64,000 bases of DNA. Origin: Halobacillus sp. Marseille-P3879. GTDB lineage: Bacteria; Bacillota; Bacilli; Bacillales; Halobacillaceae. Location: assembly GCF_900240285.1 (NCBI RefSeq), contig NZ_OESS01000001.1, positions 1,488,001 to 1,552,000 of the forward strand, written 5' to 3'. The position numbers were made by a program, and so were the translations under genes. The notes beneath the pieces were generated by a model. That model did not search any database. It was not told the origin of the DNA and saw only the letters and a list, made by a program, of their open reading frames with translations. Below, in pieces: positions 44,086-53,551 of this stretch; the stretch's first letter is position 1; each line of letters starts with the position of its first letter.

Positions 44086-44440
44086 CTTCTGCTTCTTCTA
44101 CTGTAAAACGGGCTGTCGGCATAGCTTTCAGTCGTTCCATAGGGATCGGTTTGCCTGACTTTTCGCTCTTTCCGTAAGTGCCCTCATCAATACGTTTTAG
44201 CGCATCGTTAATTTCCATCAGTTTTTCTTTGGATTGTTCATAAAAAGTTTGATCTTTTTCACGTTCATGCTGGACGGTTCCAAGATCCCCCGGATGGTCA
44301 GAAACGCTTGATAATTCACCTTCGTAATCGCTTGAAGACTGATCCTGATTCTGTACATAGCCAGCGAGTTCTTTCTCCGTTTTTTCTTTCATTTCTTCTA
44401 ATTGTTTCTTAAATTGTGAAAGTTGTTTTTCTGACAGCAT
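44072..44440 (-). CDS. yteA: DksA/TraR (YteA)-like protein lacking zinc-finger cysteines
   Basis: 122 residues: an N-terminal coiled coil (LSQFKKQLEEMKEKTEKELA), then DYEGELSSVSDHPGDLGTVQ, and a C-terminal YGKSEKSGKPIPMERLKAMP where relatives have YGxCxxxG..IPxERL and four zinc cysteines. All cysteines are replaced. It is also shorter than B. subtilis YteA. In E. coli, DksA acts in the RNA polymerase secondary channel; here a structural or sporulation role is more likely. GGAGAATATTAG precedes the ATG. Confidence 0.8.
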   Translation of the reverse strand: MLSEKQLSQFKKQLEEMKEKTEKELAGYVQNQDQSSSDYEGELSSVSDHPGDLGTVQHEREKDQTFYEQSKEKLMEINDALKRIDEGTYGKSEKSGKPIPMERLKAMPTARFTVEEAEEERG

Positions 44441-44463
44441 TCTAATATTCTCCTTTCTTTTCG

Positions 44464-44859
44464 TTAGGAGTTTTGTATAGGAACCACCCCCACTGTACAG
44501 CGGGAGATAGAAATAAGCTCATTGTGTTCGTCTGTCACTTTAATTTCCCAAACCATAGTCCTTTTACCGATATGAAAGGGTTTGGCTGTACCGAAGACAA
44601 CCCCTGAACGAACACTCCTAATATGGTTAGCATTGATTTCGATTCCGAAAATTTGTTGAGTCTCTGGATCAATATTTAAGTAACCCGCTATACTGGCAGC
44701 TGATTCAGCCAGAGCTACTGTAGCTCCACCATGTAAATATCCCATAGGCTGGTGAGTGCGTTCGTCTACCGGCATTTTTAGAGTAACTTTTTCGGGGGCA
44801 GATTCTACAACCTCTATACCTAACGTGCTCATTAAAGTATTTTCCATAGATAGCTTCAT
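44464..44859 (-). CDS. menI: Hotdog-fold thioesterase, probable DHNA-CoA hydrolase (MenI/YuxO type)
   Basis: 131 residues of the PaaI-type hotdog family. Signature HQPMGYLHGGATVALAESAA contains the catalytic acid, followed by GIEINANHIRSVRSG. YuxO-type members hydrolyse 1,4-dihydroxy-2-naphthoyl-CoA, the step between MenB and MenA, and the adjacent menA supports this. General acyl-CoA thioesterase activity is the alternative. ATG 44859 is preferred for AAAGGA nine bases away; an ATG three codons earlier is too close. It follows menA on the same strand with a terminator between. Confidence 0.78.
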   Translation of the reverse strand: MKLSMENTLMSTLGIEVVESAPEKVTLKMPVDERTHQPMGYLHGGATVALAESAASIAGYLNIDPETQQIFGIEINANHIRSVRSGVVFGTAKPFHIGKRTMVWEIKVTDEHNELISISRCTVGVVPIQNS

Positions 44860-44908
44860 ACAAATCATTCCTTTTTATTATTCCCTTGCACGGGTTTGTC
44901 AAACCTAT

Positions 44909-44934
44909 TGAAAAAGGATGGTTGTGAACCATCC
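44909..44934 (-). terminator. Terminator after menA
   Basis: On the minus strand GGATGGTT pairs with AACCATCC around CAC, followed by five Ts. Confidence 0.85.
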
Positions 44935-44940
44935 AGATGT

Positions 44941-45888
44941 TTACAGCGTAAGAGGTATATATAATTGTAAGAGTAAAGAAAGGCCGAGCAGCAGGCCGTA
45001 AAAAGTGTTTGTCTGTGCAGTGGCCTTCATAGCGGGCATCATCTCAATCGGTTGATTCTTGGCAATAAACCCTTTAACGGAGGCGATTGCTTTTAATACA
45101 CTTATAAAAGTAAGAATCGACCATAAAGGCAGGATCCCTAAAATGATAAAAATTAATGTTAACCCGTATGCCACAGTATAATTGGCTGTTAAAAAGCGTA
45201 TTGAACCCTTATGACCAAACAGGATAGCCAGCGTTTTTCGTCCATTCAGTTCATCGCCAACCCTGTCTCTTATATTGTTTGCTAATAAAATCAGGCCAAT
45301 AAATACAGCTACGGGGATGGAGATAATTATAACGTGGGCATGTAAGGTTAAAGTTTGAATATAATAACTGATGCCGATTATAACGGTTCCCATAAAAATT
45401 CCAGCAGTAAGTTCACCGAATGGGGTGTAAGCTATGGGATAAGGACCGCCGGTGTAGAGATAGCCAAACAACATACAAATAATACCAATTAATGCGATCC
45501 ACCAGCTGGACGAGGCGCAAATATAAATCCCTAAGAGAGTAGATAAGCCGAGGAAAGTATAAGCTAAGCCCTTAACGGTACCAGGGCTGATCCCGTCTCG
45601 TACAATTGCCCCCCCAATCCCGACAGATTGGTCATTGTCAAGGCCGCGTACGTAATCGAAGTACTCGTTGAACATATTCGTCGCCGCTTGAATTAAAATT
45701 GAAGCCAGCAGCATGGCTGAAAACAAACCAAAATTAAGCGATCCTTCTAAAGCAGCAAGCATTGAACCAATAAAAACAGGAACGAATGCAGCGGTCAGGG
45801 TATGGGGACGTAATAATCGCCACCAGACTTGAAATCCTTCTCGCTCATTTAAGGAAGCTTTCAGATCTTGATTAGATACCGTGCTCAT
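44941..45888 (-). CDS. menA: 1,4-dihydroxy-2-naphthoate polyprenyltransferase MenA
   Basis: Integral membrane UbiA-family enzyme that attaches the polyprenyl chain to DHNA; 315 residues with about eight helices. Asp-rich site NMFNEYFDYVRGLDND binds prenyl diphosphate, and the second site is LANNIRDRVGDELNGRKTLA. N-terminal WWRLLRPHTLTAAFVPVFIG is typical. ATG 45888 follows GGGAGATGA. A consensus promoter (45926-45954) lies upstream, divergent from the men operon. Confidence 0.95.
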   Translation of the reverse strand: MSTVSNQDLKASLNEREGFQVWWRLLRPHTLTAAFVPVFIGSMLAALEGSLNFGLFSAMLLASILIQAATNMFNEYFDYVRGLDNDQSVGIGGAIVRDGISPGTVKGLAYTFLGLSTLLGIYICASSSWWIALIGIICMLFGYLYTGGPYPIAYTPFGELTAGIFMGTVIIGISYYIQTLTLHAHVIIISIPVAVFIGLILLANNIRDRVGDELNGRKTLAILFGHKGSIRFLTANYTVAYGLTLIFIILGILPLWSILTFISVLKAIASVKGFIAKNQPIEMMPAMKATAQTNTFYGLLLGLSLLLQLYIPLTL

Positions 45889-45925
45889 GGAGGTCATCTC
45901 CCTTAGATTAAGTAATATCAATTTA

Positions 45926-45954
45926 AGTTTAGGGAAACGGTACCCAAGTGTCAA
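45926..45954 (-). promoter_or_regulatory. Sigma-A promoter of menA
   Basis: Minus strand: TTGACA (45954-45949), a 17-base spacer and TAAACT (45931-45926). Confidence 0.75.
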
Positions 45955-45990
45955 TCGTTGTAAGAATATGCTTGAAAAAGTGAGGATTTC

Positions 45991-46019
45991 TTGAGTCCGA
46001 GACAGAAAGAGAATAAAAT
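45991..46019 (+). promoter_or_regulatory. Sigma-A promoter of the men operon
   Basis: TTGAGT (45991-45996), a 17-base spacer and TAAAAT (46014-46019). It stands back-to-back with the menA promoter, about 37 bp apart, so one regulator could act on both. Confidence 0.7.
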
Positions 46020-46092
46020 AGAAGAGGGTCTGTTTAATCTTTGATAGGACCGATTAAATGCAGCGTCCCTGTTTGGGATGGGAGGAATTTTC

Positions 46093-47484
46093 ATGCTTCA
46101 TACAAAAATACCTCAGATCGAAGAGATCATCGAGGAAGCTATAAACCAGGCTTCTTTAAGTGAAGAGCCACAATTTATCAGTATTGTTAACCAAATAGAA
46201 TATACAGACAGCATTGCTTTTTTGGATCGAGCGAGAAATGTGGACAAGCATCGGTTGTTCTGGCAGAGTGCTGACGAAAAATTCACCTTAGCCGGGGTTG
46301 GATCTACCAAGAAAATTCTGTCTTCAAGTTCTTACCGGTTTAATGAAATTGAAGCGGTCTGGAATGAATTACAGAAGAAGGCGAGTGTGTATGATATTCT
46401 TCACGAGAAAGGGACAGGTCTTGTTACCATTGGTGGCTTTAGTTTTGATACAGAACAATCAAACGACAGCCCATGGGAAAACTTTCCTGACAGTCAAATG
46501 ACAATCCCTATGTATTTGTTAACAAATAAAGGAAGTCAATCTTTCCTGACAACCAATATTCTAATCTTCAAAGAAGATCACAAGCAGCAAATCGTTCATC
46601 AGATTCTTAACGACCATGAGCAATTATTATTTGGTGAAAGAGAAGAGTTAAACTTGCCGATCAGGGTAAATAGAGAAGACCTTCGATCCGTTGATTGGAA
46701 AAAAACAGTGGAAGACGCCACTGAAGACATCAAAGATAAAGCACTTGAAAAAGTTGTGTTAGCCAGAGAAGTCAGAGTCAAATTCAGGCAGGATGTCGAG
46801 CTGGCAGCAGTTATTCAAAAGCTTTGTGAAACTCAAATGAACAGTTACGTTTTTGCTATAGAAAGCGGTGGGGATTATTTTGTCGGAGCCACTCCTGAAA
46901 GATTAGCCAAAGTGGATAACCAGAAACTTGTGTCTACTTGTTTAGCCGGTACAGTACAGCGGGGTCATTACCCAGAGCAGGACCGGCAGCTTGGAGACGC
47001 CTTGCTGAATGATCCTAAGAATCGCCAGGAGCACGAGTTTGTTGTTCAAATGATTCGTGAAGCTGTGGAAGCGTGTTGTTTTAATGTTGAAATTCCTGAT
47101 GAGCCGGTGGTTTATCCGCTTAGGAACTTACAACACTTATATACACCCGTTACAGCTACTCTGGAGAAGGGTTACACACTCTTAGACGTAGTGGCAAGGC
47201 TTCACCCTACACCTGCCATTGGCGGCTTACCTCAGCAAAAATCAGTGGACTATATACGAAAGAATGAACAGTTAAATCGTGGATGGTATGCAGGGCCTTT
47301 AGGATGGTTTGATGGAAAAAACAACGGAGAGTTTGCTGTAGCTATTCGTTCAGCATTAATTCAGAAAAATGAAGCCTCATTGTTTGCTGGCTGCGGTGTA
47401 GTTGAGGATTCCGATCCTGAAGCAGAATTCGAGGAAACAGGGGTTAAATTAAAACCGATGCTTTCAGTTTTAGGAGGATACTAA
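46093..47484 (+). CDS. menF: Isochorismate synthase MenF
   Basis: Converts chorismate to isochorismate, the entry to menaquinone synthesis. 463 residues. The C-terminal chorismate-binding domain carries YVFAIESGGDYFVGATPERL, LAGTVQRG, QEHEFVVQMI and LHPTPAIGGLPQQKSVDYIR, and ends FAGCGVVEDSDPEAEFEET. The start at 46093 follows GGAGGAATTTTC. It overlaps menD by one base. Confidence 0.96.
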   Translation: MLHTKIPQIEEIIEEAINQASLSEEPQFISIVNQIEYTDSIAFLDRARNVDKHRLFWQSADEKFTLAGVGSTKKILSSSSYRFNEIEAVWNELQKKASVYDILHEKGTGLVTIGGFSFDTEQSNDSPWENFPDSQMTIPMYLLTNKGSQSFLTTNILIFKEDHKQQIVHQILNDHEQLLFGEREELNLPIRVNREDLRSVDWKKTVEDATEDIKDKALEKVVLAREVRVKFRQDVELAAVIQKLCETQMNSYVFAIESGGDYFVGATPERLAKVDNQKLVSTCLAGTVQRGHYPEQDRQLGDALLNDPKNRQEHEFVVQMIREAVEACCFNVEIPDEPVVYPLRNLQHLYTPVTATLEKGYTLLDVVARLHPTPAIGGLPQQKSVDYIRKNEQLNRGWYAGPLGWFDGKNNGEFAVAIRSALIQKNEASLFAGCGVVEDSDPEAEFEETGVKLKPMLSVLGGY

Positions 47485-49217
47485 TGGAACATACAGCTGC
47501 ACTGACTAAATATATGACAAACTTTGTCGATCAATTAAGCTATTCAGGAGTTCAAGACGTTGTCATTTCTCCCGGCTCCCGTTCCACTCCTCTGGCCTTA
47601 ACTTTTCGTGAACATGGTGAATTTAAGTACTGGATTAACCTTGATGAACGTTCGGCCGCATTTTTTGCATTAGGTATAGCAAAAGAACAGCAGAAACCTG
47701 TAGCGTTAGTTTGTACTTCAGGTACAGCAGCTGCTAATTATTACCCTGCCATAGTAGAAGCATACTATAGCAGGGTTCCTTTACTTGTATTGACAGCTGA
47801 TCGACCTCATGAATTAAGAGATGTAGGTGCACCTCAGGCGATTGAACAAAATCATATGTTCGGCGGCTATGTTAAATGGTTTCATGATTTAGCGTTGCCT
47901 GAGGACCGGCTGGTTCCATATGTAAGAAAGCAAGCCTTACGTGCTATAAGTGAAAGTGCTTCAGGACATCCGGGTCCTGTACATTTGAATATCCCTTTAA
48001 GAGAACCTCTAGTTCCTGATTTCTCGATACCGGGCATATGGAGAAATCATACACGGCCGGTTCCTCATTATATTCAGGGGAATGCAAGCTTAACGAAGGA
48101 ACAGTCTGCCATCTTTAAAGAATTATTATGGAGTGGCCAAAAGGGTTTGATCGTTTGTGGGCCCCAGGCGAACCAGCAGCTTCCGGATTTGATCGCGAAA
48201 CTTGCCTCCAAGGCAGGTTTGCCTGTGCTGGCAGATCCCTTATCACAGCTTCGATCAGGCGGTCACGACAAAAGAAATGTAATTGAGAGTTATGATGCCC
48301 TTTTAAGGTCAGATACTTTTAAAGAATTAAACAAGCCTGATTTCATCATTAGGTTTGGCGCAATGCCTGTATCTAAAGCGTACCTTCAATGGATTCAAAT
48401 GCACGGCAGTGATATAGAGCATTTTGTCATTGATGAATTTTCTAGTTATCGAGAGCCCTCAGGGGTTCCAACTGCTTTTATTTATGCAGATCCAGTTGAC
48501 TTCTGCCGGCAGTTGACCGGGGAACTCGGGGAAGACGGTAAGAATTCACATTGGCTTGATAAATGGCGTGGATTGAATACTGAAGCAAAAAAAATTATGC
48601 TTTCAAGTCCTGATGACACATTAAATGAAGGTCATGCGGTTGTATTCTTAAGTGAAGCGATTCCTGAAAAGTCCGTTTTATTTGCTGGCAACAGTATGCC
48701 TATTCGTGAAGTAGACAGTTTCTTTACAGCTTCACCTAAGAATATTACAACGATGGCCAACCGCGGGGCAAATGGAATTGATGGAGTTGTCTCTACCGCC
48801 TTAGGCACTGCAGCGAGTGGAAGGAAAACGACATTGATTCTTGGTGATTTATCTTTTTTCCATGATTTAAATGGGTTATTAATCGCCAAGCAAAACAAGA
48901 TAAACATTACGATCATCGTTATAAATAATGACGGCGGGGGGATCTTTTCTTATCTTCCACAGGCCTCGCAAAGCCATCATTTTGAAGAGTTATTTGGGAC
49001 ACCTACAGGGCTCGACTTTCAAAAAGCGGTATCCATGTATGGAGGGACTCATAGAGCAGTAAAGGACTGGAGTGCTTATAAGGAAGCTTTATCATTAAGC
49101 TATGAAGAAGAAGGGCTGTCAGTAGTTGAAGTTATAACCGATCGCAATAATCAAGTGGCTTTTCACCGTGAAAAATGGAATCAAGTTAATGACTTAGTTG
49201 AAAAGTGGGGGAGTTAA
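47484..49217 (+). CDS. menD: SEPHCHC synthase MenD
   Basis: Thiamine-diphosphate enzyme that joins isochorismate and 2-oxoglutarate. 577 residues in three domains. N-terminal QDVVISPGSRSTPLALTFRE and the catalytic-Glu region LDERSAAFFALGIAKEQQKP; C-terminal ThDP motif LILGDLSFFHDLNGLLIAKQ ... NNDGGGIFSYLPQ. Translation is coupled to menF through TAATG, with TAGGAGG as ribosome site. Confidence 0.97.
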   Translation: MEHTAALTKYMTNFVDQLSYSGVQDVVISPGSRSTPLALTFREHGEFKYWINLDERSAAFFALGIAKEQQKPVALVCTSGTAAANYYPAIVEAYYSRVPLLVLTADRPHELRDVGAPQAIEQNHMFGGYVKWFHDLALPEDRLVPYVRKQALRAISESASGHPGPVHLNIPLREPLVPDFSIPGIWRNHTRPVPHYIQGNASLTKEQSAIFKELLWSGQKGLIVCGPQANQQLPDLIAKLASKAGLPVLADPLSQLRSGGHDKRNVIESYDALLRSDTFKELNKPDFIIRFGAMPVSKAYLQWIQMHGSDIEHFVIDEFSSYREPSGVPTAFIYADPVDFCRQLTGELGEDGKNSHWLDKWRGLNTEAKKIMLSSPDDTLNEGHAVVFLSEAIPEKSVLFAGNSMPIREVDSFFTASPKNITTMANRGANGIDGVVSTALGTAASGRKTTLILGDLSFFHDLNGLLIAKQNKINITIIVINNDGGGIFSYLPQASQSHHFEELFGTPTGLDFQKAVSMYGGTHRAVKDWSAYKEALSLSYEEEGLSVVEVITDRNNQVAFHREKWNQVNDLVEKWGS

Positions 49218-49221
49218 GACC

Positions 49222-50016
49222 ATGTATGTCGCGACGGCAAATCGTAAATATTGGGTCGAAGAAGAGGGAACAGGACCTCCTCTCTTTTTATTACATGGTT
49301 TTACAGGGAGTTGTCACTCTTTTGATAAAATAAAGCCTTCCCTGTCTTCTAAATTTCGGGTGATTTCAATTGATATGCCCGGCCACGGTAATACGGGGGA
49401 AATCGGGCCGGTTAGTATGGAAGATTTTACAGGGGACTTAAAACAGATAATTGAGCATTTCACTTACAAATCCGTTCATTTACTCGGTTATTCAATGGGG
49501 GGACGTTCAGCTCTTTCATTTGCCATGCTTTACCCTCAATATGTGAATTTATTAATACTTGAAAGTGCCTCACCTGGATTAGAAACGTTAGAAGAGCAGT
49601 TAGCACGACAGTCTAAGGACCAATCCCTCATAGATAAATTGCTGGAGCAAGGATTGAATGCCTTTGTTCAATACTGGGAGGACATTCCTTTGTTTTCCAC
49701 CCAACGCAAGCTGCCTGAGTGCGTTAGTCAGCAGCTGCGGGAAGAGCGGTTAAGCCATACAGCCCGGGGGCTGGCTCAATCTCTTGAAGGGATGGGAACA
49801 GGTACACAGCCTTCATGGTGGCCTCAGCTTCCTGACTTAAATAAACGAATATTGCTGGTTACCGGGGAAAAGGATGAAAAGTTTGTAAAACTAAATCAAA
49901 GAATGAATAACCTTCTGCCTGGGAGTGAATTATTTACGGTAAAAGGGGCTGGTCACGCGGTTCATGTCGAGGACCCGAAAGCTTTCGCTAAAATTGTGGA
50001 AGAATTCATGCTATAA
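49222..50016 (+). CDS. menH: SHCHC synthase MenH (alpha/beta hydrolase)
   Basis: Removes pyruvate from the MenD product. 264 residues. The alpha/beta-hydrolase elements are oxyanion-loop LHGFTGSCHSFD, nucleophile elbow LGYSMGGRSALSFA and the late His in KGAGHAVHVEDP. ATG 49222 follows GGGGGAG; a longer reading overlaps menD. It lies 4 bp behind menD. Confidence 0.93.
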   Translation: MYVATANRKYWVEEEGTGPPLFLLHGFTGSCHSFDKIKPSLSSKFRVISIDMPGHGNTGEIGPVSMEDFTGDLKQIIEHFTYKSVHLLGYSMGGRSALSFAMLYPQYVNLLILESASPGLETLEEQLARQSKDQSLIDKLLEQGLNAFVQYWEDIPLFSTQRKLPECVSQQLREERLSHTARGLAQSLEGMGTGTQPSWWPQLPDLNKRILLVTGEKDEKFVKLNQRMNNLLPGSELFTVKGAGHAVHVEDPKAFAKIVEEFML

Positions 50017-50071
50017 TGAGTGATGGAAAACGGGATAATGCCGTTAATTTTTTGATCAAGGAGGCTTATTT

Positions 50072-50890
50072 GTGAGTTATAATTGGATTTCAGAACGAGA
50101 GTATGAAGATATTTTATATGAAACTTATGAAGGTATTGCTAGAATTTCGATCAATCGTCCCCAGGTGAGGAATGCTTTTCGTCCAAAGACTGTGCAGGAA
50201 TTGATTGATGCTTTTGCCTACGCACGTGATGATTCTAATATTGGAGTCATTGTGTTAGCAGGAGTGGGAGATGATGCCTTCTGTTCAGGAGGAGATCAGA
50301 GTGTTCGAGGACACGGAGGTTATGTAGGAGACGATCATATTCCTCGTTTGAATGTTCTTGATCTGCAGCGTTTGATTCGTGTTATTCCGAAACCGGTAGT
50401 AGCTGAGGTGTCCGGTTATGCAATTGGTGGAGGACATGTCCTACATATCGTTTGCGATTTAACGATTGCCGCAGACAATGCTGTGTTTGGCCAGACTGGT
50501 CCTAAGGTAGGCAGCTTTGATGCAGGCTATGGTGCAGGATTGCTGGCCCGTATAGTCGGTCACAAGAAAGCTCGTGAAATTTGGTATCTCTGCCGTCAAT
50601 ACAGTGCAAAAGAAGCTCTTGACATGGGGCTCGTTAACACAGTAGTGCCGCTTGATCAGTTGGAAGATGAAGTGGTTCAGTGGGGAAGAGAAATGCTTGA
50701 GAAATCACCTACAGCTCTTCGCTTCCTTAAAGCTTCCTTTAATGCAGATACGGATGGCTTAGCTGGGTTGCAGCAAATGGGCGGGGACGCGACATTGCTC
50801 TACTACACCACGGAAGAAGCGAAGGAAGGCCGCGACTCATTCAAGGAAAAACGAAAGCCTGACTTTAAACAGTTTCCTCGTTTCCCATAA
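50072..50890 (+). CDS. menB: 1,4-dihydroxy-2-naphthoyl-CoA synthase MenB
   Basis: Crotonase-fold enzyme closing the naphthoquinone ring of OSB-CoA. 272 residues. CoA and oxyanion elements: [40 protein letters not shown] and [20 protein letters not shown] (active-site Asp and the bicarbonate-type Gly). GTG start with AAGGAGG. A hairpin follows before menE. Confidence 0.97.
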   Translation: MSYNWISEREYEDILYETYEGIARISINRPQVRNAFRPKTVQELIDAFAYARDDSNIGVIVLAGVGDDAFCSGGDQSVRGHGGYVGDDHIPRLNVLDLQRLIRVIPKPVVAEVSGYAIGGGHVLHIVCDLTIAADNAVFGQTGPKVGSFDAGYGAGLLARIVGHKKAREIWYLCRQYSAKEALDMGLVNTVVPLDQLEDEVVQWGREMLEKSPTALRFLKASFNADTDGLAGLQQMGGDATLLYYTTEEAKEGRDSFKEKRKPDFKQFPRFP

Positions 50891-50901
50891 TATTTCTTAA
50901 A

Positions 50902-50936
50902 TTAGGGCTTTCCCAGGACGGGAGAGCCCTTTCTTT
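50902..50936 (+). terminator. Hairpin between menB and menE
   Basis: AGGGCTTTCCC pairs with GGGAGAGCCCT around a short loop, followed by TTCTTTG. It could attenuate expression of menE and menC relative to menB. Confidence 0.65.
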
Positions 50937-50967
50937 GAAAAATATTATAAAGAAAGAAGGATGAGTG

Positions 50968-52449
50968 ATGACAGAGATTCCTCACTGGCTGGAGAAACAA
51001 TTTGAAATACAACCGGATGCAATTGCTATAGAGACAGAAAATGGTCTATCGTTAACCTTTGCAGAATTAAGAACACAAAGTCGACGGATAGCTGCCGGTC
51101 TAAAAAGTAAGGGTGTTTATAAAGGACAGCATATCGCTTTCTTAGCGGGGAATCACCTTCATTATGTTGTGCTTATTCACGCTGTAAGTTATTTGGGAGC
51201 GGTTGTGATTTGTTTGAACACAAGATTATCGCCTAATGAGCTTGCCTATCAAATAAATGATTCAGACGCCGCGCTTCTAGTTGCAGATAACCAATTTATA
51301 GAATTAGGTGAGCAATCAATCTCAAAAGGTGAAGCTGAAATCCCGTTAATATCGTTGGAAAGCATACCGAAAAAAGAGAAAACAGAGGATCTCGTTGAAA
51401 GTCTTGATTTAAGTAAGCCATTTACAATGATGTATACTTCTGGCACCACCGGCAAACCCAAAGCTGTGATTCACACTTACGGGAATCATTGGTTTAGTGC
51501 GGTTGCCTCCGCGTTAAATCTTGGTTTGAGAGAGAACGATAAATGGTTGGTGTGTTTACCGCTGTTCCATGTCGGCGGTTTTTCGATTTTAATGAAAAAT
51601 GTCATTTACGGGATGCCGGTCGTATTAATGGAGAAATTTAGTGCTGAGGCTGTTAATCATCAAATTACTGAGCGTAAAGTGTCTCTAGTTTCACTGGTTA
51701 CCGTAATGCTCCAGAGATTAATGGATCAACGACAGAAAGAAGTCCCTGGTACTTTTAGGGGGGCGTTGCTCGGCGGCGGCCCTGTGCCTGAATCCCTTCT
51801 TCGCAAAGCCTCTCAAGCCAATGTTCCTGTTTTTCAAACTTACGGAATGACAGAAACGAGTTCACAAATTTCTACATTACGGCCAATAGATGCTGTTCGT
51901 AAGCTAGGTTCGGCCGGAAAGGCCCTTTCCCCGGCCTCATTAAAAATTTTATCACAGGACAAGATCTGCTCTCCTTATGAAATAGGTGAAATTCAAGTAA
52001 AAGGTCCAATGGTATCGAGCGGATATTATAATCATGCTCCGCACCGTGAAGAATATTTCTCAACAGGAGACTTAGGCTATTTAGATGAAGAAGGATATTT
52101 ATATGTTGTGGATCGCGTGACCGATATGATTATTTCAGGTGGTGAAAATATTTATCCGGCTGAAATTGAAAGTACTCTTCTTGAAATAGAAGGAGTGCAG
52201 GAAGCAGCTGTAACTGGTGTGGACCACCCTGAATGGGGAGAAGTGCCTGCTGCTTTTATTGTAAGAAATCATAATCATAAAGTGACAGAAGAAGATATTC
52301 ATGCTTATTGTAAAGACAAACTGGCTGGCTACAAACTGCCTCGCTCAGTTTATTTTATTAAAGAAATTCCAAGGAACGCTGCGAATAAAATGGTAAGAAG
52401 AAACCTTCAGGCTGCCATTCAGAAGGAAGATATTGATGAATATAAATAA
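50968..52449 (+). CDS. menE: O-succinylbenzoate-CoA ligase MenE
   Basis: AMP-forming ligase of 493 residues. Motifs: P-loop TMMYTSGTTGKPKAVIHTYG, A5 VFQTYGMTETSSQ, A7 YFSTGDLGYLDEEGYLYVVD and A8/A10 DMIISGGENIYPAEIES with the C-terminal catalytic Lys in IPRNAANKMVRR. ATG 50968 follows AGAAGGATGA; a GTG one codon earlier is closer to it. It overlaps menC by 14 bp. Confidence 0.96.
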   Translation: MTEIPHWLEKQFEIQPDAIAIETENGLSLTFAELRTQSRRIAAGLKSKGVYKGQHIAFLAGNHLHYVVLIHAVSYLGAVVICLNTRLSPNELAYQINDSDAALLVADNQFIELGEQSISKGEAEIPLISLESIPKKEKTEDLVESLDLSKPFTMMYTSGTTGKPKAVIHTYGNHWFSAVASALNLGLRENDKWLVCLPLFHVGGFSILMKNVIYGMPVVLMEKFSAEAVNHQITERKVSLVSLVTVMLQRLMDQRQKEVPGTFRGALLGGGPVPESLLRKASQANVPVFQTYGMTETSSQISTLRPIDAVRKLGSAGKALSPASLKILSQDKICSPYEIGEIQVKGPMVSSGYYNHAPHREEYFSTGDLGYLDEEGYLYVVDRVTDMIISGGENIYPAEIESTLLEIEGVQEAAVTGVDHPEWGEVPAAFIVRNHNHKVTEEDIHAYCKDKLAGYKLPRSVYFIKEIPRNAANKMVRRNLQAAIQKEDIDEYK

Positions 52450-53536
52450 AATAACATTAAATGAGGTTACCATTCCTTTAAGGAATCCCTTTAGCACTCA
52501 TTTAGGAGAGCTGAGGGAAAGGTCTGTCATTATCGTTGCTGTGGAGGATAAGGAGGGGATGACAGGGTATGGAGAAGTACCCGTTTTTTCTACTCCCTTC
52601 TATACCCCTGAAACGCTGGGGACGGCTTGGCATATTCTTAAAGACATTTGTCTTCCATCTATTCAATATGCTTCTATAACCCATCCATCTGATTTTGAAG
52701 AAGCATCCTCTTTCATAAAGGGGCATCAAATGGCTAAGTCAGGTATAGAGGGAGCTTTATGGGATTTGTATGCCAGGCAGCATAATCGTACTCTAGCAGC
52801 TATGATTGGGGGTACCCGCAGGATTGTTAAAGCGGGAGCTGTGTTAAGCTTATCGAGCAACTTAGTCTCAGAGGTCGATCATTTACTTGATAAAGGGTAT
52901 GAACGATTTAAGTTGAAAGTTGAGAAGGGCAGAGAAGAAGAAATTATTTCGTCCGTAAGGGAAGCTTACCCTGATATTCCTCTTATGATTGACGCAAATG
53001 GAATGTATACCTTTGATGATCTTGATGTACTGAAGCGCCTTGATCAATATAATCTTCAAATGATTGAACAGCCTTTTAGGGCGGGGGATTATTATATGCA
53101 TCAGCAGCTTCAGCAAATGGTAAATACACCTCTGTGTCTGGATGAAACCATTAACAGTTTTCAAGATGTTGTCCAGGCCGTTTCTATGGAAAGCTGCCGG
53201 GTAGTAAATATAAAAATAAGCAGAGTCGGGGGTTTGACAGAAGCTGTCCGCATTCATGACTATTGTCAGGCATATAATATCCCTGTATGGTGCGGTGGAA
53301 TGGTGGAGACCGGAGTATCTAAAGCACATAACCTGGCCCTTGCGTCTTTAAGTAATTTCACAATACCTGGAGACCTATCACACTCTACGCGTTATTTGGA
53401 AGAAGATATTATACAGCCATATGTAGAAGTAAATGATGGACAAGTAGAAATCCCCTCAGATCCAGGAATAGGTTTTAGTGTAGATGAGGAGAGATTGGCT
53501 CGGCTTTCGAAAAGAAGCTGGGCTCATCATATATAG
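52436..53536 (+). CDS. menC: o-Succinylbenzoate synthase MenC
   Basis: Enolase-superfamily dehydratase, 366 residues, of the NSAR/OSBS branch. Catalytic and metal residues are visible: the KxK in ERFKLKVEKG, metal Asp in LMIDANGMYT, Glu in MIEQPFRAGD, Asp in LCLDETINS and the second Lys in VNIKISRVGG. ATG 52436 follows AGAAGGAAGAT and overlaps menE. It completes the menaquinone operon. Confidence 0.95.
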   Translation: MNINKITLNEVTIPLRNPFSTHLGELRERSVIIVAVEDKEGMTGYGEVPVFSTPFYTPETLGTAWHILKDICLPSIQYASITHPSDFEEASSFIKGHQMAKSGIEGALWDLYARQHNRTLAAMIGGTRRIVKAGAVLSLSSNLVSEVDHLLDKGYERFKLKVEKGREEEIISSVREAYPDIPLMIDANGMYTFDDLDVLKRLDQYNLQMIEQPFRAGDYYMHQQLQQMVNTPLCLDETINSFQDVVQAVSMESCRVVNIKISRVGGLTEAVRIHDYCQAYNIPVWCGGMVETGVSKAHNLALASLSNFTIPGDLSHSTRYLEEDIIQPYVEVNDGQVEIPSDPGIGFSVDEERLARLSKRSWAHHI

Positions 53537-53551
53537 AAGAGGTGAAGTTGT

